A stretch of DNA of 55,274 nucleotides from Scytonema sp. UIC 10036 (lineage in GTDB: Bacteria > Cyanobacteriota > Cyanobacteriia > Cyanobacteriales > Nostocaceae): contig NZ_WJFC01000081.1 in the NCBI RefSeq assembly GCF_009725235.1, positions 1 through 55,274 on the forward strand, written 5' to 3'. Below the pieces are notes generated by a model that saw only the letters and a list, made by a program, of their open reading frames with translations, was not told where the DNA came from and searched no databases. A program made the position numbers and the translations under genes. Positions 35,189 to 44,263 of this stretch are shown piece after piece. Positions within the stretch are counted from its first letter, which is position 1, and the number at the start of each line of letters is the position of its first letter.

Positions 35189-35804
35189 TCATGCTGCCTC
35201 CTCAAGCATTTGATGCACTGAAAAAATGCTGTTCAAGTAATTCAACAACACTTCTCGATCGGCAGGTTGAGAGCGGAAACCAATATAGCCGTCAGGACGA
35301 ATCAAGTAGAGACATTCGGCAATTGCACCGTAGCGCATATGCAAGTGTTTTTCTGGATCGAGCAAGACGGAACCAGGCTCGGTTTCTGGACGGGGTGCTG
35401 TCGGCGCAAGTACAACACCATAAACTTTAATTTGATTCAGCCACTGTTTTCGTACCACTTTGGCAATCTCAATCAGATTGTCATAGCCTACGTTAGTCAG
35501 TGAGGTGCCATCAAATAGCAGTAGAACATGGGATGTTGTCTGACAGAATAGTTCAAACAACGTTCTCCCATTCGATAGCAAAACATCAGGTGCGCGATCG
35601 CCAGCCTGTGGGGCATTGGCAAATCGGTGCATATCCAACAAACTGGCAGCTTCACTTTCAGGGTTATGAAACAACGATTTTCCCAACAAAGTTCCGCGAT
35701 CGGAAACAAACAATGATTTGTGAGCGTTCCGAACACAACAGGTGGTTGAAAGTTGGTGAGATTGGGATCGTTCGAGAAACCATACGACGTGTCTAGCCGT
35801 TGGG
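35189..35804 (-). pseudogene. C-terminal remnant of an FAD-dependent monooxygenase
   Basis: About 195 residues match the thioredoxin-like C-terminal domain of PheA/TfdB-type flavin hydroxylases: GDRAPDVLLSNGRTLFELF, HVLLLFDG, RYGAIAECLYLIRPDGYIGF and a final short helix. The FAD- and NADPH-binding ~350 residues are missing: upstream, the frame runs straight into CRISPR repeats at 35805. It cannot be a working enzyme. Either a deletion fused the gene to the end of the array, or the array's distal end recombined into it. Confidence 0.8.
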
Positions 35805-37170
35805 GTTTCAATCCCTGATAGGGATTCGTATAAGTTGCAACCTCTCCCATATGTTCTCTTCCTAATACGAGATGAGTTAGGTTTCAATCCCTGATAGGGA
35901 TTCGTATAAGTTGCAACTTTGGTGCAGTGTTGGCTGGTATCGCTATTATTGCGTTTCAATCCCTGATAGGGATTCGTATAAGTTGCAACTCCTGAGTCTA
36001 TCTCTATGAAACATTCAAAATATTCATTGTTTCAATCCCTGATAGGGATTCGTATAAGTTGCAACGTAGATGTCCAGTTTTATTGTCCGTCTCGCGATGG
36101 ACAGTTTCAATCCCTGATAGGGATTCGTATAAGTTGCAACCCTTCCAACGTTCTGCGAGTTGAGTTTAGCTGCTGTTTCAATCCCTGATAGGGATTCGTA
36201 TAAGTTGCAACGCTCATAGTCCTTACATCCCTCACACGGTCCTCCAGGATTGTTTCAATCCCTGATAGGGATTCGTATAAGTTGCAACGAGTGTTCTTTT
36301 CATGATTTCTATGCCTTTCTCTTAATGTTTCAATCCCTGATAGGGATTCGTATAAGTTGCAACTATCGCTGAGGTTTATAACTTGGCTCCAACCTTCATG
36401 GTTTCAATCCCTGATAGGGATTCGTATAAGTTGCAACGGAAACGTGGCGATCGCATCCTGGGAATATGTGGTTTCAATCCCTGATAGGGATTCGTATAAG
36501 TTGCAACCTGGCGACTATTTGTGGGACAGAAAACCGATCGCCCGTTTCAATCCCTGATAGGGATTCGTATAAGTTGCAACCTTCGCAAAAGCAACGATCT
36601 TTTTCTGCTTTTATATGCTGTTTCAATCCCTGATAGGGATTCGTATAAGTTGCAACCTTGGTTAACTCACCGTTCTTGTTTTTGATGCCAGCAGTTTCAA
36701 TCCCTGATAGGGATTCGTATAAGTTGCAACCAAGCTTGTGCTATTGTCTCTAAGTACTCTGGATTCTTGTTTCAATCCCTGATAGGGATTCGTATAAGTT
36801 GCAACCTGGGCGACAAGTCCAATCCCAAAACTATCGCCGTTTCAATCCCTGATAGGGATTCGTATAAGTTGCAACCCAGTCGTAACACAAGCTTATTTGA
36901 GTTGTTTTCCCACGTTTCAATCCCTGATAGGGATTCGTATAAGTTGCAACTAGGTAATGGTTGAATATCCTTAAGCGCTTGGATGTTGCGTTTCAATCCC
37001 TGATAGGGATTCGTATAAGTTGCAACTTCACTATTACCTCCTCAAATAACTGCAATCACTATGTTTCAATCCCTGATAGGGATTCGTATAAGTTGCAACC
37101 TGCTAGTTGTGCGTTGGTATCGGATACTAACGCGTTTCAATCCCTGATAGGGATTCGTATAAGTTGCAAC
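35805..37170 (-). CRISPR. CRISPR array 2: 19 repeats, 18 spacers
   Basis: 37-nt repeats that on the plus strand begin GTTTCAATCCCTGATAGGGA and end CGTATAAGTTGCAAC. They differ from array 1 at four positions (13, 14, 21 and 23). Spacers are 33-40 nt. The leader is on the right, so transcription is leftward and the crRNA handle is again ATTGAAAC. The leftmost, oldest repeat looks intact and abuts a truncated gene, so the true distal end may have been lost. No cas genes are nearby. Confidence 0.97.
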
Positions 37171-37397
37171 TGCCTGGAGCTGAAATGCTTGCGATATGTA
37201 GTTTTCTAGGTGCGGTAGCGCGGATGATCCAATCATAGCACGATCGCGGATGGTAATGACAAGAGAAAATGGCTGAAAAGCTTGTTTAGTAAGGAGCGCG
37301 GATGGTTTTTGTTTTGAAATGAACTCAAAACCTTATATATCAAAGCTTTAGAGTACTTTTTTTAAGAACTAATTTTTCTACACCTACCCATCCGCGC
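37171..37397 (-). promoter_or_regulatory. Leader of CRISPR array 2
   Basis: Nearly the same ~227-bp sequence as beside array 1, again with GCGCGGATG near 37218, another near 37292 and the inverted CATCCGCGCA at its outer end. The shared leader implies that both arrays are served by the same adaptation machinery. Confidence 0.8.
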
Positions 37398-37437
37398 ACG
37401 AATGAAAGTAGGTCTGCACGCAATACTGCAAGGGCTC

Positions 37438-37525
37438 TCGGAAATTGTAGGTTGGGTTGAGCGCTTCGTTCAACTTAACAAATGCTGGTAAATGTTGGGT
37501 TTCGTTCCTCAACCCAACCTACGTT
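37438..37525. repeat. GTAGGTTGGGTT dispersed repeat
   Basis: One foldback copy of the family described at 25633, directly outside the array 2 leader. Between it and tldE lie a CTTAGCGCCTTTGCGTCTTTG tract and a GGTGGGCTTTAGCCCTACC trace, with no gene. Confidence 0.8.
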
Positions 37526-37681
37526 GAACTTGAGTTTTTAACTTAACCGAGTAGTATTGGGTCTGCACGAGATCGCTCGTTTTCCAGTAGGATTACTCGC
37601 CTTTTTCTTAGCGCCTTTGCGTCTTTGCGTGATAAAAATAATGATATTGAGGTGGGCTTTAGCCCTACCTACAAAATCTAG

Positions 37682-39025
37682 CTACTCACCAGTAATAGAG
37701 AGTTCATCAACCCAAACTCTGGGACAAACCCCACCAGGAGTTAATTCCGCCTCTTGTTCCACAAAAATAATAGACTTGAGGACTTCTAGAAAATCTCCCG
37801 CAACAGTAGCTGACTCAATACTAACCTTCTCACCTTTGTTCACCAACCAACCATCAAATGGTAGAGAGAAAGAACCTTGTAAAGCTTTCACCCCAGCATG
37901 AAGGGCTTGTAAATTATCAATCAAAATAACATTCTCAGCAGTTTCCAAGTTCAATTCCTGTTCGGGAGTCGCAGAAGTTGCAAAGACATGATAGAAATTG
38001 GGGCTGACAGTAACTTTTGCACCAATATTAGCATGCCCCGTTGGGGTTGCGTTCATTCTTTTCGCAGTCCCTGCACTGTGGAGAAAGTTGGTTAAAACAC
38101 CATTTTCAATGAGTGAAATTCGGCGAGTAGGAGTTCCTTCACCATCGAAAGCTTCTGCACCAATGTTGGCTGGATGTAGAGCATCATCAGCAACTGAAAG
38201 CAGAGGAGAAGCAATTTGCTTACCTAAATCATCAGGAGTAGATAAGCTTTGCTTGTCCAAAATACTCTGAGCGTTGAATATATTAGAAAAAGCACCCAGC
38301 AAACTCAAAAAAGCATCTGGTGAGAAAACAACTCGATATTTACCCGACTTGATTTTCTCATAATTCAAGTGGCTAATAGTTTTCTCTGCTGTTTCCTTAA
38401 TACAACCATTAATGTCTAAATCTTCCAAACCCTTGCTAATTCTAAAAGCACCAGCACTGCGAGGTTTTTTCCCGTCTTCCTCTGTTTTGCTATAAAGATA
38501 AACTGATGCGACGGAATGAGATTCTGTTCTCATAGCACCATCGCTGTTAAGATAGAAGCGATCGATATCTCTTTGCGCCAAACTATTGTAAGGCACTCCC
38601 TTAATCGCCGGATGAGCGTCCAGTAATTCTTTCTCAGCTATTAATAAGCTGTCAATAAGTTGAGCAACAGGGACTTGAGGTACTTTTTCTTCAGAAGAAT
38701 GGTCTATGGGAACAGTGGCTTCTGGGCTAAAATCAGGTACATTTTCTTTCACACCAAAGAAACTTGCTTCATATGCCGTTTTCAAAGCTAACTCCAGCCC
38801 TTTGGGGTCTACATCTGTTGTTGTGGTGACACCCATTGTGTTGTCTTCATTCCAAACCCGTACAGTGACGCCAGAAAGATTGGAGGCTTTCACTTGCTTT
38901 GGCTCACCTCTATCTACTTGTACACTGGTTTGGTCTGCACTTGAGCCATAAATATCAAATTTTTTGATGCCAAGCTTTTCTGCATTTTCCTTGGCGTAAG
39001 TTGCAATTTCAGTAATATTGGGCAT
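37682..39025 (-). CDS. tldE: TldE/PmbA-type protease subunit
   Basis: A 447-residue partner subunit of the TldD/TldE metalloprotease, which degrades unfolded or leader peptides. The N-terminus (ENAEKLGIKKFDIYGSSADQ) and C-terminal barrel (RISLIENGVLTNFLHSAGTA, MNATPTGHANIGAKVTVSPN) match PmbA/TldE. As expected for TldE it lacks the HExxxH zinc motif. It lies 215 bases downstream of tldD on the same strand, so the pair is probably co-transcribed. ATG start, normal length. Confidence 0.88.
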   Translation of the reverse strand: MPNITEIATYAKENAEKLGIKKFDIYGSSADQTSVQVDRGEPKQVKASNLSGVTVRVWNEDNTMGVTTTTDVDPKGLELALKTAYEASFFGVKENVPDFSPEATVPIDHSSEEKVPQVPVAQLIDSLLIAEKELLDAHPAIKGVPYNSLAQRDIDRFYLNSDGAMRTESHSVASVYLYSKTEEDGKKPRSAGAFRISKGLEDLDINGCIKETAEKTISHLNYEKIKSGKYRVVFSPDAFLSLLGAFSNIFNAQSILDKQSLSTPDDLGKQIASPLLSVADDALHPANIGAEAFDGEGTPTRRISLIENGVLTNFLHSAGTAKRMNATPTGHANIGAKVTVSPNFYHVFATSATPEQELNLETAENVILIDNLQALHAGVKALQGSFSLPFDGWLVNKGEKVSIESATVAGDFLEVLKSIIFVEQEAELTPGGVCPRVWVDELSITGE

Positions 39026-39240
39026 AGTCTTGGTTAGTGGTTAGTTGTTGGTTGTTAGTTGTTAGTGGCTGCAATATTTTCTCGCTCCTAGGCTGAGCCT
39101 GGGAGTGTCTTACGGTGGGCTGCTGGCTTCTATAATTAAGTGGCAGAGCCACTAGGAGGGCATTCCCAGGTGGAACCTGGGAACGAGTTACTGCACTATT
39201 AGCTATTAGCCATTAGCCATTAGCCATTAGCCATTAGCCA
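39026..39240. repeat. Repeat-filled gap between tldD and tldE
   Basis: GTTAGTTGTTAGT heptamers (39035-39068), a foldback CTCCTAGGCTGAGCCTGGGAG, a CATTCCCAGGTGGAACCTGG copy (39160-39185), and five tandem ATTAGCC heptamers (39204-39242) reaching the tldD stop codon. Confidence 0.85.
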
Positions 39241-40713
39241 TTACCGTCCACCTACGGTGATGGAATCAACTTTAATGTGGGGTTGTCCTACTGTGGTGTA
39301 GATACTGCCACTGACGGAACCACAAAAACCAGGTGCAAGGGATAAATCTTGAGAGCACATGGAAATTTTGTTCATAATTTCCTTAGCTTCACCAATCAAA
39401 ATTGCTCCTTTTAATGGTTTGGTGATTTTGCCGTTTTCAATCAAATAAGCTTCGTCTACACCAAAGTTAAATTGACCTGTAGCACCAACGCTACCGCCAC
39501 CCATCTTTTTACAGTAAATACCTTTGTCAATGGAGGCAAAAATTTCATCAAGGCTGTAGTCGCCTGTAGCAATATAGGTGTTACGCATCCGGCTGGCTGC
39601 AGCAAAGGTGAAATTCTGACGGCGACCGCTTCCTGTTCTGGGGTGTCCGGTGCGCCAAGAACCAGCCCTGTCTGCTAAGAAGTTCTTCAAAACTCCTTTC
39701 TCAATCAACAGGGTTCTTTGGGCTGGCATACCTTCGTCATCCATGTCAATGGTACCAAAGGCGTTGTCAGTCCGCCCTTCATCCCAAGCAGTTAGGCTTT
39801 CATGGGCAATTTTTTCTCCTTTCTTGTCGGCAAAAGGAGTGGTGTTGCGTTCGATTTGAGTTGTTTCGAGCAGGTGTCCGCATGCCTCGTGGAAGATAAC
39901 TCCACCAAAGTGATTTGCCATCACAATGGGGTAAGTTCCTGACTCTACATAATCAGCGTAGAGCATTTTTCCAGCTGATTCTGAAATGTGTTCTGCTGCT
40001 TCTTTGTAGTCCCAAGTTCTCAGGAAATTGGGGTCGCTGGTGTTACCACCACGTTCCCCAATGGAAGCACGATTAGCGCCATCAGCACACAGAAGGCTGA
40101 TACCTACTGATTGAGTGAGGCGAATATCACGAGCAAACGTACCATCGCTCGCTGCAACTAAAACTTCTTGCCAATCGCGGAAATATGTGCTCCGGCGCGA
40201 TTGTATGTGGTTTGCCTTTTGCTTGAGTTGGTCGGTACTTTCAAGCAATAGTTCTCCCATTTCTCGAATTGAGCTACAAAGAGGTAGCCACCCATCTTTA
40301 CCTCTTTTGGTAGCGTAGTCTCTCAGCAGTTCTAGGTTAATTTCTGGGATAAAGGCGTTGGGCGCGGGGAGTTGCAACCCCATGATCGAAAGCCCTTTTT
40401 CCAACGCTGCTTTCAACCCAGAAAAGGACAGGTCGTTGGTGCTAACATAACAGTCTGCTTTGCCACGAAAAACTCTGACTCCCGCACCCGTAGACAGGCG
40501 GGGTGTAATGCTGGTGATAGTATCTTCTTCTGCAAGGCAACTAATATAATTAACACGCTCTAAGAAAAATTCAATAAAATCAGCACCCGCCGCACGTCCA
40601 AGTCCCAAAAGGGTAGACAAAGGAGCTTCCCAGCTTTCATCGAAGCGCTCTGGGGTGAAGGAGTAATGTAGGCTGGGAAGTTGATTTGAGAGAAGTGGAG
40701 TAATTGTAAGCAT
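39241..40713 (-). CDS. tldD: TldD metalloprotease subunit
   Basis: A 490-residue catalytic subunit of TldD/TldE. The zinc site is HEACGH near residues 272-277, followed by [10 protein letters not shown]. The C-terminal beta region ([59 protein letters not shown]) is typical. The longest frame starts at [20 protein letters not shown], giving the cyanobacterial length. TldD/TldE mature some ribosomal peptides and CcdA elsewhere; no peptide gene is seen here. Confidence 0.92.
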   Translation of the reverse strand: MLTITPLLSNQLPSLHYSFTPERFDESWEAPLSTLLGLGRAAGADFIEFFLERVNYISCLAEEDTITSITPRLSTGAGVRVFRGKADCYVSTNDLSFSGLKAALEKGLSIMGLQLPAPNAFIPEINLELLRDYATKRGKDGWLPLCSSIREMGELLLESTDQLKQKANHIQSRRSTYFRDWQEVLVAASDGTFARDIRLTQSVGISLLCADGANRASIGERGGNTSDPNFLRTWDYKEAAEHISESAGKMLYADYVESGTYPIVMANHFGGVIFHEACGHLLETTQIERNTTPFADKKGEKIAHESLTAWDEGRTDNAFGTIDMDDEGMPAQRTLLIEKGVLKNFLADRAGSWRTGHPRTGSGRRQNFTFAAASRMRNTYIATGDYSLDEIFASIDKGIYCKKMGGGSVGATGQFNFGVDEAYLIENGKITKPLKGAILIGEAKEIMNKISMCSQDLSLAPGFCGSVSGSIYTTVGQPHIKVDSITVGGR

Positions 40714-40904
40714 TAGTATTTTCGGTAAGCTGGGTTTAAGAAGTATTTTCGCAGTTCCGACTTAGGTAAAATATAACGGGTTGAATGAACTGTGTACTAT
40801 CATACCTATTTACCTATTATGGTCATAAGGTGAGAGGATAACAGGTGTGGAATCCGACCTTCTACCTTTTCTTGAGTATTAAAAAAGTATTAAGCTGTAC
40901 AGAA

Positions 40905-41924
40905 TTATCGGCGATATTCATCCCCACAATCACCGATTAACTGATATAAGTCCCTCGATTTGCTCGAGACTGCGTCTATTTGATGCAAATCCTCAGTATC
41001 TAATGTAAAGCTAAATACCCTGGCATTATCTTCTAGATGCTCGGCTATACCAAGCCTTGCACCAACGATCGCACCTGCTACTGTTGGTTTGTCTAAAATA
41101 TAACGCAGTGCGATGTTAGGAATACTAACGCTATGTTTGTCCGCTATGGTCTTGAGAACGGAGAGTAATTCTTGAAATAGCTGCCAACCACCCCAACCAT
41201 CTATCATATTTTTATATTTTCTCAAGCTGACAGTCGCTAACTCAGACCCTCTTGGTTCTGAAACACCTAAATATTTTTCTGATAAAAAACCACCACAAAC
41301 TGTACCGTAGGTCAACAGTTGTATGCCATGCTGTTGGCAGAACTGAATCATCTTGACTTCAGGACGGCGATCGACAAGAGAAAATTGTACCTGGTTGGAA
41401 ACTATTTTTATACCTGCTTCTGTAATAATTTGTAGGTGTTCTGTATCAAAGTTAGTTAAGGCTAAATGTTTGATTTTCCCCTCTGTTTGCAGTTCAGCCA
41501 TATACTTGAGGGCATCTAAATAATTTTTGTCGCGATACTCCCACCAGTGAAATTGCATTAAATCCAAACGTTCTACTCCCATTCTTCTTAGGGAGATATT
41601 AATGTTCTCTTCTACCAATTTCTTTGTCATCTTAGCAGGACGAGGTACCCATTTTGTAAAAGCTTGAATATTAGCTAAAGCCTCTTGACCGCGACTTGCA
41701 ATCAGTTGACGGCGAAACTCACCAATAAAATCTTCCGCCGGACCGTAATGATCTGCTAAGTCCCAGGTGGTAAAGCCTGCATCTACATATTGGAACATAG
41801 CTTGGATAGCAGACGTTGGGTTGATGCGCCCGTGTGCGCCGGAAACCTGCCACATCCCGTTTAGCAAGCGACATATGTTTAAATCTTGGGTGAATTGCAG
41901 GCGACTTGATGTAGGTAGGTTCAT
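40905..41924 (-). CDS. Aldo/keto reductase
   Basis: A 339-residue AKR with the TIM-barrel signature: WDLADHYGPAEDFIG supplies Asp and Tyr, AFTKWVP the Lys and MQFHWWEY the His of the catalytic tetrad. The NADPH phosphate loop lies near AIVGARLGIAEHLEDN. Substrate unknown. It is isolated between tldD and petJ, with GTTAGTT heptamers upstream (41934-41975). Confidence 0.88.
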   Translation of the reverse strand: MNLPTSSRLQFTQDLNICRLLNGMWQVSGAHGRINPTSAIQAMFQYVDAGFTTWDLADHYGPAEDFIGEFRRQLIASRGQEALANIQAFTKWVPRPAKMTKKLVEENINISLRRMGVERLDLMQFHWWEYRDKNYLDALKYMAELQTEGKIKHLALTNFDTEHLQIITEAGIKIVSNQVQFSLVDRRPEVKMIQFCQQHGIQLLTYGTVCGGFLSEKYLGVSEPRGSELATVSLRKYKNMIDGWGGWQLFQELLSVLKTIADKHSVSIPNIALRYILDKPTVAGAIVGARLGIAEHLEDNARVFSFTLDTEDLHQIDAVSSKSRDLYQLIGDCGDEYRR

Positions 41925-41933
41925 GGAATTTGG

Positions 41934-41997
41934 TTAGTTGTTGGTGGTTAGTTGTTAGTTGTTAGTTGTTGGTAGGGGCGCGGCGGCGTTACGCCGA
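41934..41997. repeat. GTTAGTT heptamers and GC-rich dispersed repeat
   Basis: Tandem GGTTAGTTGTTAGTTG followed by GGTAGGGGCGCGGCGGCG, relatives of the tracts at 13346 and 9075. Confidence 0.75.
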
Positions 41998-42014
41998 TAC
42001 AGTGGTTGGTCTTT

Positions 42015-42362
42015 TTACCGCCACCCTTGTTCTGCTTGCTCTAAAACATAAGTAGAAACATCTTGTATTTCTTCTGCGGTTAATCGCTCTTTGTAAGCTG
42101 ACATATTGTTTTTTCCGTTGGTTACAATAGCTGCGATCGCATTGACAGAATCCATTCCATACTTCTTAAGCGCTTTCAATTTTAAGTTTTTTCCTCGCCT
42201 GACAATATTGCTACCGTTGATATGACAACCAGCACAGTGAACGTTAAAGATTTTAGCACCATTAGCTGTATCTGCTGCTATTGCTTGAGGCTGGAATGAC
42301 AGATTGAAAACCATCAATGTTGCTAATAGAATAGCGATTACCTTTTGATATCTTACTTGCAT
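42015..42362 (-). CDS. petJ: Cytochrome c6
   Basis: A 115-residue lumenal electron carrier between cytochrome b6f and photosystem I or oxidase. A signal peptide (hydrophobic residues 8-20, cleavage near QAIAA) precedes a mature ~86-residue c-type cytochrome with CAGCH at 43-47 and the axial Met87 in KNNMSAY. The mature C-terminus ends VLEQAEQGW as in the family. NMSAYKERL rather than NAMPAF suggests one of the secondary c6 paralogues. Monocistronic; copper control is usual for petJ but cannot be seen here. Confidence 0.9.
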   Translation of the reverse strand: MQVRYQKVIAILLATLMVFNLSFQPQAIAADTANGAKIFNVHCAGCHINGSNIVRRGKNLKLKALKKYGMDSVNAIAAIVTNGKNNMSAYKERLTAEEIQDVSTYVLEQAEQGWR

Positions 42363-42499
42363 ATCAATACCGAAAAAAGGATGAAGGAGAAAAATCAGGT
42401 TTAGTCCGATTTGTTGCCCCTCAATTTATTGACCGTGTTCACTTCATATTTTATACTTGATGACTGATACTTGATACTTCCTATATCAATCAAAATTTA

Positions 42500-43027
42500 A
42501 TGCTCGCACTTTTCTCTGCTGCATTACTCTTGGAATTCATCTTTAACGCGGCACTAGGAGCAGTTTTTGCAGAAACGATTCGCCAAGGAACCAGAGGTGG
42601 ATTCAAGTCAGCCTTAGCGGTTCAAATCGGTTCCCTTGTAGGAGATGCCCTTTGGGCTTTGCTCGGTTTGGCTGGCGTTGGATTACTTTTGCAATTGGAC
42701 TTCTTGCGCCTTCCGGTTGGTATCGCGGGTGTAATTTATCTACTTTGGCTGGCTTGGGATGCATGGCAAGAAGCAAATCAGGAGTTTACTGTCAAGTCTG
42801 TTAACATGACAAGCACTGACCATAAAAAGGCTTTGCGTTCTGGTGTATTGCTATCAGTCACAAATCCACAAAATGTAGCTTGTTGGGCAGCTTTAGGCAG
42901 CGCAATGGGTGCTGTAGGAGTTACCCTAACAATCCAGCTGCACCTGAGTATTAATTCGTCCTGTAAGCTTTCGGTGTCATGCCTGTCAATTGCCGAAACT
43001 GTTTGCTCAAATGGCTGTGGCTGTTGA
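42500..43027 (+). pseudogene. LysE-family exporter, truncated and running into araC
   Basis: The first ~145 codons are a LysE/RhtB-type amino-acid exporter: LFSAALLLEFIFNAALGAVF, then AVQIGSLVGDALWALLGLAG, a charged cytoplasmic loop, and LLSVTNPQNVACWAALGSAM. After about base 42935 the reading continues only as antisense of the AraC gene (LHLSINSSCKLSVS...), so the last one or two membrane helices of a normal ~205-residue protein are missing. It is most likely inactive. Confidence 0.7.
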
Positions 43028-43823
43028 ACCCACACTCTAAAGCAATGTCTACAATCGATTGGTCTGTTTGTTTTAACAACTGCTTCGCCCGTTCTACCCG
43101 TTGCTGGAGCAGGTATTGGTAGGGCGCTATGCCTAGCGATCGCTTGAATAAATGGCTGAAATGAAATTGGCTAATGCCTAGCAATTGGGCTAAATCTGCG
43201 AGCTTAATGTCTTGATTGAGATGTTCGTTGATGTACTCCAAGACTTGCAGAAGTTGACGCTCCGGTAAACCACCCTTATAAATTGCAAGGCGAGGTTTGG
43301 AACCAGAGTAATGTCTGAGCAAATGCACTGCTAAGACATTTGTCAGTGATTCAACGTAGAGCCTTCCGCCTAAATTTTCCTGTTTGAGTTCAGAGAGCAG
43401 CATCATGCCAATTGACTCAATTTGTGGATCGCGAATCTGAAATTCGCTTAGTAATTCCAGCGGCTCTGAATTCATGGCTAGAGCTTCTCTTGCAACGCTC
43501 TGGATGAAACGAGACGCAATCCGAATCTGCAAGTAGTAGTCATCTCCATCCCATCGGGCGAAACATGGAATCTTTGCGGGCGTTATCGAAATGTCGCCTT
43601 TTGCATACAGTCCTGCATAAGTCTTACCTTCGTGAACTTGTAGCAAGCGAATTGGACGGGAGGAAAGAGACAGATAAATCGTATGTTCGTAACTGTAATG
43701 ACACGTCGCTTCACCCGGAGGTTGTTGGAATTGCTCGACCAGAATGTTTTCCCAACCGCGAGATTGACTCGACAAGATGGGAAAATGGGTCGTTTCTATC
43801 TCATGGGTGGCAGTCATCTTCAT
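42951..43823 (-). CDS. AraC-family transcriptional regulator
   Basis: A 290-residue regulator. Residues ~190-290 hold two HTH motifs: DIKLADLAQLLGISQFHFSH and the second in SIVDIALECGFNSHSHLSKQ with the family signature FRQLTGMTPKAYR. The N-terminal ~180 residues form a cupin-like sensor region (YAGLYAKGDISITPAKIPCF). It converges on the truncated LysE gene, whose tail it may have displaced. Ligand unknown. Confidence 0.87.
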   Translation of the reverse strand: MKMTATHEIETTHFPILSSQSRGWENILVEQFQQPPGEATCHYSYEHTIYLSLSSRPIRLLQVHEGKTYAGLYAKGDISITPAKIPCFARWDGDDYYLQIRIASRFIQSVAREALAMNSEPLELLSEFQIRDPQIESIGMMLLSELKQENLGGRLYVESLTNVLAVHLLRHYSGSKPRLAIYKGGLPERQLLQVLEYINEHLNQDIKLADLAQLLGISQFHFSHLFKRSLGIAPYQYLLQQRVERAKQLLKQTDQSIVDIALECGFNSHSHLSKQFRQLTGMTPKAYRTN

Positions 43824-44263
43824 GATTTGAAACTTTATCTATTTTATTTGATTGTATTGACTTTGGGCAAGATTCTGCCGAGCAGACCGGGCTTTTTGCA
43901 TCAGTAGATTTTATCTGCTTACACTACCACAGGTGGAATGAGCTTAAGAAAAGATGGTAAGGCTTGGGGTAGCCCAAGCTAAGGACGTACCACTTTCTGC
44001 AAGTGTCTCCAGTAAAAGGTGAAAAAACCTTCGCGAAGGATTATTGCCGTCAACAGAGTTAAGTAATGTCTTAACCTTTTGCTAGTGAGTTCTTAATCTG
44101 ACTGGTATAACTTAAGGGTGCAGAATACAAATTAATACCACAAATATTCCCAGGTATTGCGCTCCATGTCCTTTCATGAGGTATGGGTTTTGCCGCCATG
44201 TCCGTATCTGCCCTCACTGTCAAGGTTTTCCTTGCAGCCAATACACCTTGAGTTGCAACAACA
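43824..44263. other. Control region of the phosphate island, 440 bp
   Basis: No gene. It contains a small GGCTTGGG/GTAG/CCCAAGCT hairpin (about 43961-43981), AAAAGGTGAAAAAACCTT near 44013, and the Pho-box-like repeats at 44071-44100. Confidence 0.5.
44071..44100 (+). promoter_or_regulatory. Pho-box-like direct repeat
   Basis: CTTAACCT (44071-44078) and CTTAATCT (44093-44100) are 22 bases apart, i.e. two 11-bp periods as in cyanobacterial SphR/PhoB boxes; the middle half-site is not recognisable. It lies 165-190 bp before the nucleotidase gene. Confidence 0.4.

Noticed and set aside
35805..35959. Upstream extension of the monooxygenase remnant into CRISPR repeats
   Set aside because: The residues are translated repeat and spacer; only the part left of 35805 resembles a protein family. 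Other frames inside both arrays are rejected for the same reason.
28125..37400. cas genes near the CRISPR arrays
   Set aside because: None of the reading frames resembles Cas1, Cas2, Cas6, Cas10 or Cas3; TnpB is part of an IS, not a Cas12 locus.
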